Shown here: positions 25,169-35,329 of the stretch, one piece after another
Numbering within the stretch: the first letter of the stretch is position 1
Layout of the letters: every line of letters begins with the position of its first letter
Source of the DNA: Streptomyces marokkonensis
GTDB lineage: Bacteria; Actinomycetota; Actinomycetes; Streptomycetales; Streptomycetaceae
NCBI RefSeq assembly: GCF_008312835.1
Contig: NZ_VSKS01000004.1
Span: 186,001-250,000 of the forward strand
Direction of reading: 5' to 3'
Length of the DNA stretch: 64,000 nucleotides
Position numbers and translations under genes: made by a program
Notes under the pieces: model-generated
Told to the model about the DNA's origin: nothing
Database searches by the model: none
What the model saw: the letters and a program-made list of their open reading frames with translations, nothing else

Positions 25169-27418
25169 TCAATGAAATGCCCGCAGCCGCAGGCTGTTCG
25201 TCACCACGAACACCGAGGAGAAGGCCATGGCGGCACCGGCGATCATGGGGTTCAGCAGTCCGGCGGCGGCCAGCGGCAGCGCGGCGACGTTGTAGCCGAA
25301 GGCCCAGACGAGATTGCCCTTGATGGTGGCCAGGGTCCGGCGGGACAGCCGTATCGCGTCCGCCGTCACCCGCAGGTCGCCGCGGACCAGGGTGAGGTCG
25401 CCCGCCTCGATCGCCGCGTCCGTGCCGGTGCCCATCGCGAGACCCAGATCAGCGACAGCCAGCGCGGCCGCGTCGTTGACGCCGTCGCCGACCATGGCGA
25501 CGCTGCGCCCCTCCTTCTGCAGCCGGCGCACGACGTCGGCCTTGTCCTCGGGCAGCACCTCGGCGATCACCTGGTCGATGCCCACGGCCCGTGCCACCGC
25601 CTCGGCCACGGTCCTGTTGTCGCCGGTCAGCAGCACCGGCGTGAGCCCCAGCGCACGCAGGTCGCGCACCGCCTCCGCGCTGGTCTCCTTCACGGCGTCG
25701 GCGACGGCGAGGACACCGCGCGCCACGCCGTCCCAGCCGGCCAGTACGGCCGTACGCCCCGCGCGCTCGGCCTCCTCCCGCGCCCGGGCCAGCTCCGGGG
25801 GCACCTCGTCGAAGAGGCGTCCCACGGCGACCTCATGGCCCTCCACGCGCCCGCGCACGCCCCGGCCGGGGACGTTCTCGAAGTGGTCGGCCTCCGGAAG
25901 CGCACCGGCCCGTTCCTCGGCGCCCGCGGCGATCGCCCGGGCGACGGGGTGCTCGGAGGCGTGTTCCAGGGCGCCCGCGAGCCGCAGCAGCAGCCGCTCG
26001 TCCGTGCCCTCGGCGGTGGACACCTCCTGCAGGGACATCCGTCCGGTGGTCACGGTGCCGGTCTTGTCCAGGACGACGGTGTCGACGCGGCGGGTGGACT
26101 CCAGGACCTCGGGGCCCTTGATGAGGATGCCGAGCTGGGCGCCGCGCCCGGTGCCCACCATCAGCGCGGTCGGCGTGGCGAGCCCGAGGGCGCAGGGGCA
26201 GGCGATGATCAGCACGGCGACGGCAGCGGTGAACGCGGCGACCGTGTCGCCGGTGGCGCCGAGCCACCCGCCGAAGGTGGCGACCGCGATCAGCAGCACC
26301 ACGGGGACGAAGACACCGGAGATCCGGTCGGCGAGGCGCTGCACCTGCGCCTTGCCGTTCTGCGCCTCCTCCACCATCCGCGCCATCCGCGCGAGCCGGG
26401 TGTCGGCGCCGATCCGGGTGGCCTCGACGACGAGCCGGCCGCCCGCGTTGACCGTGGCGCCGGTGACGGTGTCGCCCTCGGTGACGTCCACCGGCACGGA
26501 CTCGCCGGTCAGCATGGAGGTGTCCACGGCGGAGGTGCCCTCCAGCACCGTGCCGTCGGTGGCGATCTTCTCCCCGGGGCGCACGACGAACCGGTCGCCC
26601 ACGGCCAGCCGCTCCGCCGGGATCCGCACCTCGCGTCCCTCGCGGAGCACCGCCACGTCCTTGGCGCCCAGCTCCATCAGCGCCCGCAGCGCCGCCCCCG
26701 CGCGCCGCTTGGAGCGGGCCTCGAGGTAGCGGCCGAGCAGGATGAAGGCGGTGACGCCCGCGGCGACCTCCAGGTAGATCGTGGAGGCGCCGTCGGCACG
26801 CGAGACGGCGAGCTCGAAGGGGTGGCGCATGCCGGGCATGCCCGCGTCGCCGAGGAACAGCGCCCACAGGGACCAGCCGAACGCGGCGAGCGTGCCGACG
26901 GAGACCAGGGTGTCCATCGTGGCCGCGCCGTGCCGGAGGTTGGTCCAGGCGGCCCGGTGGAAGGGGGCGGCGCCCCAGACCACGACGGGTGCGGCCAGGG
27001 TGAGCGAGAGCCACTGCCAGTTGTCGAACTGCAGGGGCGGGACCATCGCCAGCAGGACGACCGGGAGGGCGAGCAGCGCGGAGACGGTCAGGCGCCGGCG
27101 CAGGGCCGCCAGTTCGGGGTCGGCCTCCGCGGCGGAGGTCTCGTCGCTCTCGTCCCGCGGGGGCGCGGGCTCCTCGGCGGTGTACCCGGTGCGCACCACC
27201 GTGGAGATCAGGTCGGTGACCTCGATGCCCGGCGGGTAGGTGATCCGGGCCCTCTCCGTCGCGTAGTTCACCGTGGCGGTGACGCCGTCCATGCGGTTGA
27301 GCTTCTTCTCGACGCGGGCCGCGCAGGAGGCGCAGGTCATCCCGCCGATGAGCAGCTCGACCTCCGAGACCGCCGGCTGCTCGGCGGCCGGTGCCTCGGG
27401 GGCGGTGGTGCTGGTCAT
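25169..27418 (-). CDS. copA: Copper-translocating P1B-type ATPase
   Basis: 749 residues. An N-terminal heavy-metal-associated domain has [20 protein letters not shown] (about residues 24-45). The membrane motif is [16 protein letters not shown] (CPC, Cu+ class), the phosphorylation site is [10 protein letters not shown], the nucleotide-binding loop has [16 protein letters not shown], and the hinge is [18 protein letters not shown]. It exports Cu(I) from the cytoplasm. It is downstream of the copper chaperone gene and a CsoR-type box, and probably cotranscribed. Confidence 0.95.
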   Translation of the reverse strand: MTSTTAPEAPAAEQPAVSEVELLIGGMTCASCAARVEKKLNRMDGVTATVNYATERARITYPPGIEVTDLISTVVRTGYTAEEPAPPRDESDETSAAEADPELAALRRRLTVSALLALPVVLLAMVPPLQFDNWQWLSLTLAAPVVVWGAAPFHRAAWTNLRHGAATMDTLVSVGTLAAFGWSLWALFLGDAGMPGMRHPFELAVSRADGASTIYLEVAAGVTAFILLGRYLEARSKRRAGAALRALMELGAKDVAVLREGREVRIPAERLAVGDRFVVRPGEKIATDGTVLEGTSAVDTSMLTGESVPVDVTEGDTVTGATVNAGGRLVVEATRIGADTRLARMARMVEEAQNGKAQVQRLADRISGVFVPVVLLIAVATFGGWLGATGDTVAAFTAAVAVLIIACPCALGLATPTALMVGTGRGAQLGILIKGPEVLESTRRVDTVVLDKTGTVTTGRMSLQEVSTAEGTDERLLLRLAGALEHASEHPVARAIAAGAEERAGALPEADHFENVPGRGVRGRVEGHEVAVGRLFDEVPPELARAREEAERAGRTAVLAGWDGVARGVLAVADAVKETSAEAVRDLRALGLTPVLLTGDNRTVAEAVARAVGIDQVIAEVLPEDKADVVRRLQKEGRSVAMVGDGVNDAAALAVADLGLAMGTGTDAAIEAGDLTLVRGDLRVTADAIRLSRRTLATIKGNLVWAFGYNVAALPLAAAGLLNPMIAGAAMAFSSVFVVTNSLRLRAFH

Positions 27419-27526
27419 GTCCGTACTCCAGAAACGTCCGGGATCCGGTGCGGGCGGCGGCCGGGCCGCAGGGGACGGGTGGCCGGTACGGCCCGGTTCA
27501 CGCCACGCGGTGGTTCCGCCGGGGGC

Positions 27527-27766
27527 TCAGACCGTGCCGGCCAGCTCATAGCCGGCCTCGTCGACGGCGGCGCGCACGGCCTCCTCGTCGAGGGGTGCCG
27601 CGGAGACCACGGTCACCTCGCCGGAGGCGGCGACGGCCGCCACCGAGCTGACACCGGGGATCGCGGAGATCTCGCCGGAGACGGCGCCCTCGCAGTGCCC
27701 GCAGCTCATCCCGCTCACCTTGTAGACGGTGGTGACGGAACCCTGGGTGTCGGTCTGGGAGGTCAT
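27527..27766 (-). CDS. copZ: Copper chaperone (heavy-metal-associated domain)
   Basis: 79 residues from ATG 27766 (MTSQTDTQGSVTTVYKVSGM); the longer open frame upstream is non-coding. It is a single ferredoxin-like HMA domain with the Cu(I) motif GMSCGHCEGAVSGEI. It delivers copper to the P-type ATPase encoded 108 bp downstream. It starts about 70 bp from a CsoR-like box. Confidence 0.95.
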   Translation of the reverse strand: MTSQTDTQGSVTTVYKVSGMSCGHCEGAVSGEISAIPGVSSVAAVAASGEVTVVSAAPLDEEAVRAAVDEAGYELAGTV

Positions 27767-27837
27767 GTCGTTACTCCTCGTCGGGCGTAGGGCTTGTGGC
27801 GGGATCGGTGGGGCCCATGGGGGCCACACTCTTCAGG

Positions 27838-27858
27838 CTATACCCCTAGGGGGTATTA
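27838..27858. promoter_or_regulatory. CsoR-type operator upstream of copZ-copA
   Basis: CTATACCCCTAGGGGGTATTA closely matches the palindrome ATACCCCC-TAGGGG-TAT known for copper-sensing CsoR repressors. It lies upstream of copZ and spans the stop codon of the TetR gene (27856-27858). Copper should therefore induce copZA. No csoR gene is visible in the window. Confidence 0.85.
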
Positions 27859-28503
27859 ATCCACGACGAGCGCGCCGAGATACCGGACGAGCACGTTCTT
27901 CAGCTCCTGGACGTACGCCTCGCGCTCGGCGCCCTCGTGGGCGAGGACCAGTTCCAGGCCGGCCTTGTAGATCCCCACACAGACCTGGGCGACGCGGTTG
28001 ACCTCGGCGGTGGGCATCCCGGGCACGAACGGGGTGAGCAGCGTCTCGACCCTGGTGATCAGGGTGGCGTGCAGGGCGTCGTGCTCCTCGGCCATGCGGC
28101 CGGGGATGTCGGGGCCGTGCATCAGCGCGAAGAAGACCGGATTGCGGCAGTTGAAGTCGATGAACCGGTCGACGGCCGCCGTGACGGCCTCCTCCAGCGG
28201 GGTGGCGGGATCCAGCGGCGCGAGTGCCTCGCCGTACGTCTCCCGCATCCGGTGCATGAGCCTGCTGCCCAGCTCGATGGCGATCGCTTCCTTGTTCGGG
28301 AAGAACTGGTACAGCGTGCCCGGTGAGACGCCCGCCTCGCGCGCGATGGCGTTGGTGCTGGCGGCCGTGTAGCCGGTCGTGCAGAAGACGGAGGCGGCGG
28401 CTTCGAGCAGTTGCGCGATACGGCGTTCGCCGCGCGCCTGCCTGCGGACCGGCCGCTCGTCGGCCGCCTGCTGCTTCCCGGGCTTCTCGGTCTTGTCGGG
28501 CAC
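27856..28503 (-). CDS. TetR-family repressor, likely regulator of the MMPL transporter
   Basis: 215 residues. A charged N-terminus precedes a TetR HTH (about 27-75: RIAQLLEAAASVFCTTGYTA, ASTNAIAREAGVSPGTLYQF). The C-terminal ligand domain is of the TetR_C type with FIDFNCRNPVFFALMHGPDI. It is divergent from the MMPL gene, and two GAGN6CTC palindromes lie between them. The likely role is repression of its own gene and the transporter until a lipophilic ligand binds. Confidence 0.92.
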   Translation of the reverse strand: MPDKTEKPGKQQAADERPVRRQARGERRIAQLLEAAASVFCTTGYTAASTNAIAREAGVSPGTLYQFFPNKEAIAIELGSRLMHRMRETYGEALAPLDPATPLEEAVTAAVDRFIDFNCRNPVFFALMHGPDIPGRMAEEHDALHATLITRVETLLTPFVPGMPTAEVNRVAQVCVGIYKAGLELVLAHEGAEREAYVQELKNVLVRYLGALVVD

Positions 28504-28540
28504 GCGTTATCCCCAGCTCTCGGCACGCGATTGACAAACA

Positions 28541-28583
28541 CGAGCGGCCACTCGCATTCTTGTGAAACGCGAGCGATCTCTCG
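28541..28583. promoter_or_regulatory. Paired TetR-type operators
   Basis: CGAGCGGCCACTCG (28541-28554) and CGAGCGATCTCTCG (28570-28583) share the form CGAG-N6-CTCG, centre to centre 29 bp. The outer flanks CAAACACGAG and CTCGTGTTTG are also exact inverted repeats, so the pair forms a large nested dyad between the divergent TetR and MMPL genes. Confidence 0.75.
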
Positions 28584-28712
28584 TGTTTGCCAGTCTATGG
28601 CAATGGCACAGCCATGCCGCCCGCCCGCGAGCGTCCGGGGCCGCACAGGCCCGGGAAGGCGCGGGACACCCGGGGCACGCGGCATGGTCCACGGTGAAGG
28701 GGACACCGCAGG

Positions 28713-30995
28713 ATGACCGAAGTCAACGAGGGGCCGCGCGTGGGGGGCTGGACCCGCTTCGTGACCGCCCGGCCCCGCCTCGCCCTGCTGGCGGCCCTGG
28801 TGCTCACCGTGCTCGCGGTCCTGGCCGGCGGCGGCGTCGCCGACCGCATGGGCAGCGGCGGCTGGGAGGACCCGGACGCCGAGTCCAGCTATGCGACCAA
28901 GGCGCTCGAGCGCGAGTTCCCCGAGGCCCAGCCCAACCTCCTGCTGCTGGTGGACGCGGGGGACGCCTCGGTCGACGATCCGGCCGTCGCCGCCGAGGCC
29001 GGGCGGCTCGCCGAGCGCCTGGCCGGGGAGCGGGGCGTCACCGGCGTCGGATCCTACTGGCAGTCGCGGTCGCCCGCCCTGCGCGCCGAGGACGGACACG
29101 AGGCGCTGATCGCCGCCCGCCTCACGGGCGACGAGACCGCCATGGGCAGGACGCTGGACCGCATCGCGCCGTCCTTCCGGGGCGAACAGGGCGTCGTGGA
29201 GGTGAGGGTCGGCGGCCCGGTCGCCGTGCGGCACGAGATGCAGGCGATCATCCAGGAGGACCTGCTGCGGGCCGAGCTGATCGCCCTGCCCGTGACGCTC
29301 GTGCTGCTGGTGATGGTCTTCGGCAGCGCCGTCGCGGCCCTGCTGCCCCTCGGCATCGGCATCGTCGCGATCCTCGGCACCAACGCGGTGCTGCGCGGCC
29401 TCACCGAGTTCACCGACGTCTCGGTCTTCGCGATGAACCTCACCACCGCCCTCGGACTCGGCCTGGCGATCGACTACGCCCTCTTCATCGTCCGCCGCTT
29501 CCGCGAGGAGCTGTCCACCGGCGCCGAACCGCTCACGGCCGTCGGCACCACCCTGCGCACCGCCGGCCGCACGGTGCTGTTCTCCGCCCTCACCGTCGCG
29601 GTGTCCCTGGCGGCGATGCTGCTCTTCCCGCAGTACTTCCTGCGCTCCTTCGCCTACGCCGGGATCGCCGTGGTGCTGCTGGCCGCGGCGGCCGCCCTGA
29701 TCCTGCTCCCCGCCGCCCTGGTACTGCTGGGCCACCGGGTCAACTCCCTCGACCTTCGCACGCTGCTCCGGCGCGGGCGGCCGGCCGGGAAGCGGCCCGA
29801 CGAGGAGGGCGCCGCCTGGGGCCGTGCGGCCACGCTGGTGATGCGCCGCGCCCCGTTCTTCGCCCTCGGCACCACGGCCGTGCTGGTGCTGCTGGGGCTG
29901 CCCTTCCTCGGCGTGAGGTTCGGCACCGCGGACGACCGCCAGCTGCCCTCCACCGCCGAGTCGCACACGGTGCAGCAGCACATCCGCGAGGGATTCCCGG
30001 GCAGCCCCGGCGGCGGCCTCGACGTCCTCGCCGAGGGCCCCGCGACACAGGCGCAGTACGCCGCCTACAAGGAGCGCGTCGCCGCCCTGCCCGAGGTGGT
30101 GCGGGTCGACGGGCCGCTGGTGAAGGGCGACACGGCCTACTTCACCGTCCTGCCCGAGGGGGAGGCGGTCGACGACCCCGCCCAGCGGCTGGTGGGCGAT
30201 CTCCGCGCGGTGGACGCCCCGTTCGACACCAGCGTGACCGGTGCGGCGGCCGTCCTGGTCGACTCCAAGGACGCCCTCGGCGACCGCATCCCCGCGGCGG
30301 CCGCCTTCATCGTGGTCGTCACCCTGCTCCTGGTCTTCCTGCTCACCGGCAGCGTGCTGATACCGGTGCAGGCGGTGGTGCTCAACGCGCTCAGCCTCAC
30401 GGCGATGTTCGGCGCCGTGGTCTGGGTCTTCCAGGACGGTCATCTCTCCGGCCTGCTCGGCTTCACCACCACCGGCTCGATAGAGACCACGCTCCCGGTC
30501 CTGATGTTCTGCGTGGCCTTCGGACTCTCCATGGACTACGGCGTGTTCCTGCTGTCCCGCATCAAGGAGGAGCACGACCACGGCGGCGACCACGAACAGG
30601 CGGTGCGGCACGGGCTGCAGCGCACGGGAGGGCTGATCACCGCGGCGGCGGTCATCCTCGCGGTGGTCATGGTCGCGATCGGCACCTCGCGCGTGACCAA
30701 CACCAAGATGCTCGGCCTGGGCATCGCGCTGGCGGTGCTCATGGACGCGATGATCGTCCGCAGCCTCCTGGTCCCCTCGGTCATGCGCCTCACGGGCCGC
30801 GCGACCTGGTGGGCCCCGGGCCCGCTGCGCCGGTTCCACGAGCGGTTCGGGCTGAGCGAGGGGGAGTCGGTGCGGACACCGGCGGGCACCGCGGAAGCCG
30901 CGGCCGGCTCCGACACCGACCCGGACAAGGAGTCCGCCACCGGCCACGACAAGGAGACGGAGGGCGCCCGCGACACGGTGGAGGCCCGGGGATAG
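28713..30995 (+). CDS. MMPL-family RND transporter
   Basis: 760 residues, the normal length of a two-repeat MMPL protein. TM1 is at about 20-40, followed by an extracytoplasmic domain with SSYATKALEREFPEAQPNLL. The membrane block has LGLGLAIDYALFIVRRFREE and the second repeat has FCVAFGLSMDYGVFLLSRIKEE, the paired Asp-Tyr motifs of the proton relay. The C-terminus is a charged tail (TDPDKESATGHDKETEGARD). It exports lipids or hydrophobic compounds using the proton gradient. Probably repressed by the divergent TetR protein. Confidence 0.93.
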   Translation: MTEVNEGPRVGGWTRFVTARPRLALLAALVLTVLAVLAGGGVADRMGSGGWEDPDAESSYATKALEREFPEAQPNLLLLVDAGDASVDDPAVAAEAGRLAERLAGERGVTGVGSYWQSRSPALRAEDGHEALIAARLTGDETAMGRTLDRIAPSFRGEQGVVEVRVGGPVAVRHEMQAIIQEDLLRAELIALPVTLVLLVMVFGSAVAALLPLGIGIVAILGTNAVLRGLTEFTDVSVFAMNLTTALGLGLAIDYALFIVRRFREELSTGAEPLTAVGTTLRTAGRTVLFSALTVAVSLAAMLLFPQYFLRSFAYAGIAVVLLAAAAALILLPAALVLLGHRVNSLDLRTLLRRGRPAGKRPDEEGAAWGRAATLVMRRAPFFALGTTAVLVLLGLPFLGVRFGTADDRQLPSTAESHTVQQHIREGFPGSPGGGLDVLAEGPATQAQYAAYKERVAALPEVVRVDGPLVKGDTAYFTVLPEGEAVDDPAQRLVGDLRAVDAPFDTSVTGAAAVLVDSKDALGDRIPAAAAFIVVVTLLLVFLLTGSVLIPVQAVVLNALSLTAMFGAVVWVFQDGHLSGLLGFTTTGSIETTLPVLMFCVAFGLSMDYGVFLLSRIKEEHDHGGDHEQAVRHGLQRTGGLITAAAVILAVVMVAIGTSRVTNTKMLGLGIALAVLMDAMIVRSLLVPSVMRLTGRATWWAPGPLRRFHERFGLSEGESVRTPAGTAEAAAGSDTDPDKESATGHDKETEGARDTVEARG

Positions 30996-31037
30996 CGTTC
31001 CGTGGGAAGCGACGATCACCGGAAGGCGGGACCAGAC

Positions 31038-32081
31038 ATGCGGGCGGTGGTGTTCGAGCGGTACGGGGAACCGGCCGGGGTGCGGGAGGTCGCGGACCCG
31101 GAGCCCGCGGAGCACGGAGTCGTGGTCCGCGTCGAGGCCACCGGCCTGTGCCGCAGCGACTGGCACGGCTGGCAGGGCCACGACCCGGACATCGCGCTCC
31201 CGCACGTCCCCGGTCACGAACTCGCCGGCGTCGTCGAGGCGGCCGGCGCGCGGGTCACCGGCTGGCGTGCCGGGGACCGGGTCACCGTCCCGTTCGTCTG
31301 CGCCTGCGGTTCCTGCCCCGCCTGCGCGGCCGGCGACCAGCAGGTGTGCGAGCGGCAGACCCAGCCCGGCTTCACGCACTGGGGTTCCTTCGCCCACTAC
31401 GTGGCGCTCGACCACGCCGACGTGAACCTGGTCGCGGTACCCGAGGGGATGTCCTTCGCGACGGCCGCCTCCCTCGGCTGCCGTTTCGCCACGGCCTACC
31501 GGGCCGTGGTGCAGCAGGGCCGGGTGGCGGCGGGGGAGTGGGTCGCCGTGCACGGCTGCGGCGGGGTCGGACTGTCGGCCGTGATGATCGCGGCGGCGGC
31601 CGGCGCGCGCGTCGTCGCCGTCGACGTGTCACCCGGGGCGCTCGACCTGGCGCGGCGGTTCGGCGCGGCGGAACGCGTGGACGCCTCCGCCGTGCGGGAC
31701 CCGGCCGAGGCGGTCCGCGACCTCACCGGCGGGGGCGCCCACCTCTCGCTGGACGCCCTCGGCGCGCCCGCCACCTGCGCCGCCTCGGTGGGCTCCCTGC
31801 GCCGCCGCGGCCGTCACGTCCAGGTCGGCCTGCTGCCCTCACCGACGGGCACCACACCCGTCCCCATGGCCCGCGCCATCGCGCTGGAACTGGAACTCCT
31901 GGGCAGCCACGGCATGGCCGCGCACACCTACCCCCCGATGCTGGAACTGGTCCGCGCGGGCGTGCTCCGCCCCGACCTGCTGGTGACGTCCACGATCGGA
32001 CTGGACGCCGCCCCGGCGGCCCTGGCCGCCATGGGGACGGCCCCGGGCGCGGGCGTGACGGTCATCGAGCCGTGGAGCTGA
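31038..32081 (+). CDS. Zinc-dependent alcohol dehydrogenase (MDR family)
   Basis: 347 residues from ATG 31038 ([20 protein letters not shown]); the open frame from 31002 has poorer support. Catalytic zinc ligands fit [16 protein letters not shown] and [10 protein letters not shown]; structural zinc cysteines are in [18 protein letters not shown]. The NAD(P)-binding loop is [20 protein letters not shown]. It oxidises an alcohol or reduces an aldehyde; the substrate is unknown. It lies 42 bp downstream of the MMPL gene and may share its transcript. Confidence 0.93.
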   Translation: MRAVVFERYGEPAGVREVADPEPAEHGVVVRVEATGLCRSDWHGWQGHDPDIALPHVPGHELAGVVEAAGARVTGWRAGDRVTVPFVCACGSCPACAAGDQQVCERQTQPGFTHWGSFAHYVALDHADVNLVAVPEGMSFATAASLGCRFATAYRAVVQQGRVAAGEWVAVHGCGGVGLSAVMIAAAAGARVVAVDVSPGALDLARRFGAAERVDASAVRDPAEAVRDLTGGGAHLSLDALGAPATCAASVGSLRRRGRHVQVGLLPSPTGTTPVPMARAIALELELLGSHGMAAHTYPPMLELVRAGVLRPDLLVTSTIGLDAAPAALAAMGTAPGAGVTVIEPWS

Positions 32082-32101
32082 GCGCGGCCGGCCCCACGGA
32101 C

Positions 32102-32142
32102 GAGCAGCCGTGCCCCGCCCACCGGGCGGGGCACGGCTGCTC
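32102..32142. terminator. Strong bidirectional terminator
   Basis: A perfect 18-bp stem (32102-32119 with 32125-32142) and 5-nt loop, between the convergent alcohol dehydrogenase and the small HTH gene. Confidence 0.92.
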
Positions 32143-32169
32143 ATGTCCGGGGGGTCCGCCGGACAGGGC

Positions 32170-32370
32170 CTAGTCGGCTCTGCGGCCCCGGTTGCCCGGG
32201 CGGGCGGCGACCCAGGTGCGGACGGTGTCGGCGTACCAGTAGGGCTTGCCGCCCTCCACATGGTCCGGCGGGGGCAGCAGACCGTGCTTCCGGTAGGAAC
32301 GCACGGTGTCCGGCTGCACCTTGATGTGTGCCGCGATGTCCTTGTAGGACCACAGCCGTCGGTCGGTCAT
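32170..32370 (-). CDS. Small MerR/excisionase-like DNA-binding protein
   Basis: 66 residues from ATG 32370 (MTDRRLWSYKDIAAHIKVQP, DTVRSYRKHGLLPPPDHVEG, GKPYWYADTVRTWVAARPG). The winged-helix pattern, with a helix-turn-helix and a K-P-Y-W-Y wing, is that of single-domain MerR/excisionase proteins common in Streptomyces. No phage or integrase gene is nearby, so it is more likely a transcription factor. The 270 bp upstream (32371-32643) hold no other gene. Confidence 0.85.
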   Translation of the reverse strand: MTDRRLWSYKDIAAHIKVQPDTVRSYRKHGLLPPPDHVEGGKPYWYADTVRTWVAARPGNRGRRAD

Positions 32371-32643
32371 GGCTTTCCTCCCCGCGCGCACCGCGGAGGC
32401 GGCCGGGAGCGGCCGTCAGGGGGAGCCGGGTGCGGCGCTGGTGATCAGGCATGCGTTGTGACCGGTGAACGAGACCGGCCGACGGCAGGGCAGGGGCTGT
32501 GCGCCGGGTGTGACGGAAGGCCCGCGCAGGCGTGACGTCCGTGACAGCACGGGAGTGTTTGTGACAAGAGTGACGCACAGGCGCACACCGGCTCACCGGC
32601 GGGGCGCATTGACATCCGCCGCGTTCCCTGGCAGCGCGCGGTG

Positions 32644-33177
32644 TCACGCGGTGCGCGACTCCCGTACCAGCGCGTTCAGTTCGGCGGCGGACTCCGGGGC
32701 CAGCCGGTAGATGCCGTGCACGCTCACCGCGCTGCGCAGTTCGCCGTCCACCACGTGCCTGATCTGCCGCTCGCCCCGTCGTGACCGGTAGGTGAGCCGG
32801 GCCAGCAGGTCGGGCGGGACGGGGCGGTCGAAGGTGAGCGGGCTGCCGGGCGGCCCGACGACGACCTCGCTGACACAGCCTGCCTTCAGCGGTTTCCAGT
32901 GGATGAGCCGGAGGTAGTCCTCCATCGCCAGTTCCTCGCCCACGGTGTCGTAGTCCAGGACGCGCCCCACCTCCATCGCCCCGAGCACCCACATCCGCTT
33001 GCGGAAGACCCGGATCGGATGGATCACGTCGCCCGGGCGCACCCCGGCGCGCAGAAAGCTCGGCAGCGACTGGTGCGGCCCGCCGAACATCACGGTCAGG
33101 CGCTCACCCGCGTAGCCCTCGCGGGCAAGGGCCTTGCACAGGTCATTGGTCCACAGGGCGGTGTACGCGTTCGGCAT
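32644..33177 (-). CDS. Hypothetical protein
   Basis: 177 residues from ATG 33177 (MPNAYTALWTNDLCKALARE). A segment PGDVIHPIRVFRKRMWVLGA, then MEVGRVLDY, is reminiscent of small-beta-barrel ASCH/EVE-type nucleotide- or RNA-binding domains, but the resemblance is weak. There is no signal peptide or membrane helix. The function is unknown. It is divergent from mmsA. Confidence 0.75.
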   Translation of the reverse strand: MPNAYTALWTNDLCKALAREGYAGERLTVMFGGPHQSLPSFLRAGVRPGDVIHPIRVFRKRMWVLGAMEVGRVLDYDTVGEELAMEDYLRLIHWKPLKAGCVSEVVVGPPGSPLTFDRPVPPDLLARLTYRSRRGERQIRHVVDGELRSAVSVHGIYRLAPESAAELNALVRESRTA

Positions 33178-33229
33178 GCCACCGCACGTTATCCGCGGGC
33201 ACTGACAACCGGATCCGGAAGAGACCTCC

Positions 33230-33289
33230 ATGTTTTCGTCCGAATGTCCGGACAAAACATTGACAGGGCTTCGCACCCGGGGCTAGAAA
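33230..33289 (+). promoter_or_regulatory. Putative mmsA promoter with overlapping dyad
   Basis: TTGACA (33260-33265) and TAGAAA (33284-33289) are separated by 18 bp, a good vegetative promoter. An imperfect 31-bp dyad with arms ATGTTTTCGTCCG and CGGACAAAACAT (33230-33260) abuts the -35 box, so a repressor there would block transcription. Confidence 0.6.
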
Positions 33290-33695
33290 CCGGGGAGAGC
33301 CGTACGAGCGAAGGGACCACGATGGCGTACGGGCGTCGTGGGACCGAGCCGTACGTCTCCCCTGTCCGTACGTCCCCGGGGAGCGCCCTCCCCGGGACCC
33401 CACCGATCGCCTCCGGCGCGGGAGACCGCTTCGCTTTGGCAGGAGCGAAGTGCGAGCGACGACTCCCCGCCCGCCGCGGCCCCGCGCCGGAGGTTCCGCC
33501 GACATCGCCGAGGTCCCATGTGTCCACTCTCCGACCCGAACGGCCGACACTGTGTCGGGCCCGTCCGGGGCGTGGGGACTGGTGGGATGGAGGCACGGCC
33601 CGGGCCGCGGCACGCGTGTCCGCGGCCGGAACGCATGAGCTGTACGAACGGCACGTCTCCACCCGACGCCGCCATCTGTGAAGGAGTTCTGGGTC
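33290..33695 (+). other. Long mmsA leader with a doubtful open frame
   Basis: About 400 bp between the putative promoter and the mmsA start. An ATG at 33322 with AAGGGA upstream opens a 119-codon frame to 33681. Its product (MAYGRRGTEPYVSPVRTSPG and on) is Arg/Pro-rich and resembles no family I know. It may be a structured 5' leader or a small unknown gene; I see no riboswitch I can name. Confidence 0.35.
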
Positions 33696-35198
<1,503 letters not shown>

Positions 35199-35212
35199 AC
35201 GGGACGGCCCCG

Positions 35213-35248
35213 CACCGCCGCGTACCACGGACGCGGTACGCGGCGGTG
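35213..35248. terminator. Terminator of mmsA
   Basis: CACCGCCGCGTACC (35213-35226) pairs exactly with GGTACGCGGCGGTG (35235-35248) around an 8-nt loop, 15 bp after the stop. Confidence 0.85.
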
Positions 35249-35329
35249 GGCACGTACGCCTGTCGGAGGTGCCGCGGTTCGGTCTCCGGTCGACACCTGG
35301 GCGACAGGTCGACCCCGTACCGTTGACGC

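Noticed and set aside
25124-27790. 888-codon plus-strand frame opposite copA
   Set aside because: Shadow of the copA third-codon-position bias; the copper ATPase motifs are all on the minus strand.
28122-31553. Very long open frame (over 1100 codons) on the minus strand across the MMPL gene
   Set aside because: It is the antisense shadow of a high-GC coding gene; the product is His/Arg/Gly-rich with no domain, and the plus-strand MMPL protein is unmistakable.
32170-32370. Excisionase, implying an integrated element
   Set aside because: No integrase, attachment repeat or phage gene is nearby; a standalone small MerR-like regulator is more likely.
33322-33681. 119-codon open frame before mmsA as a confirmed gene
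   Set aside because: It has a plausible ribosome-binding site, but the product is low-complexity and unlike any family; kept only as a doubtful leader feature.
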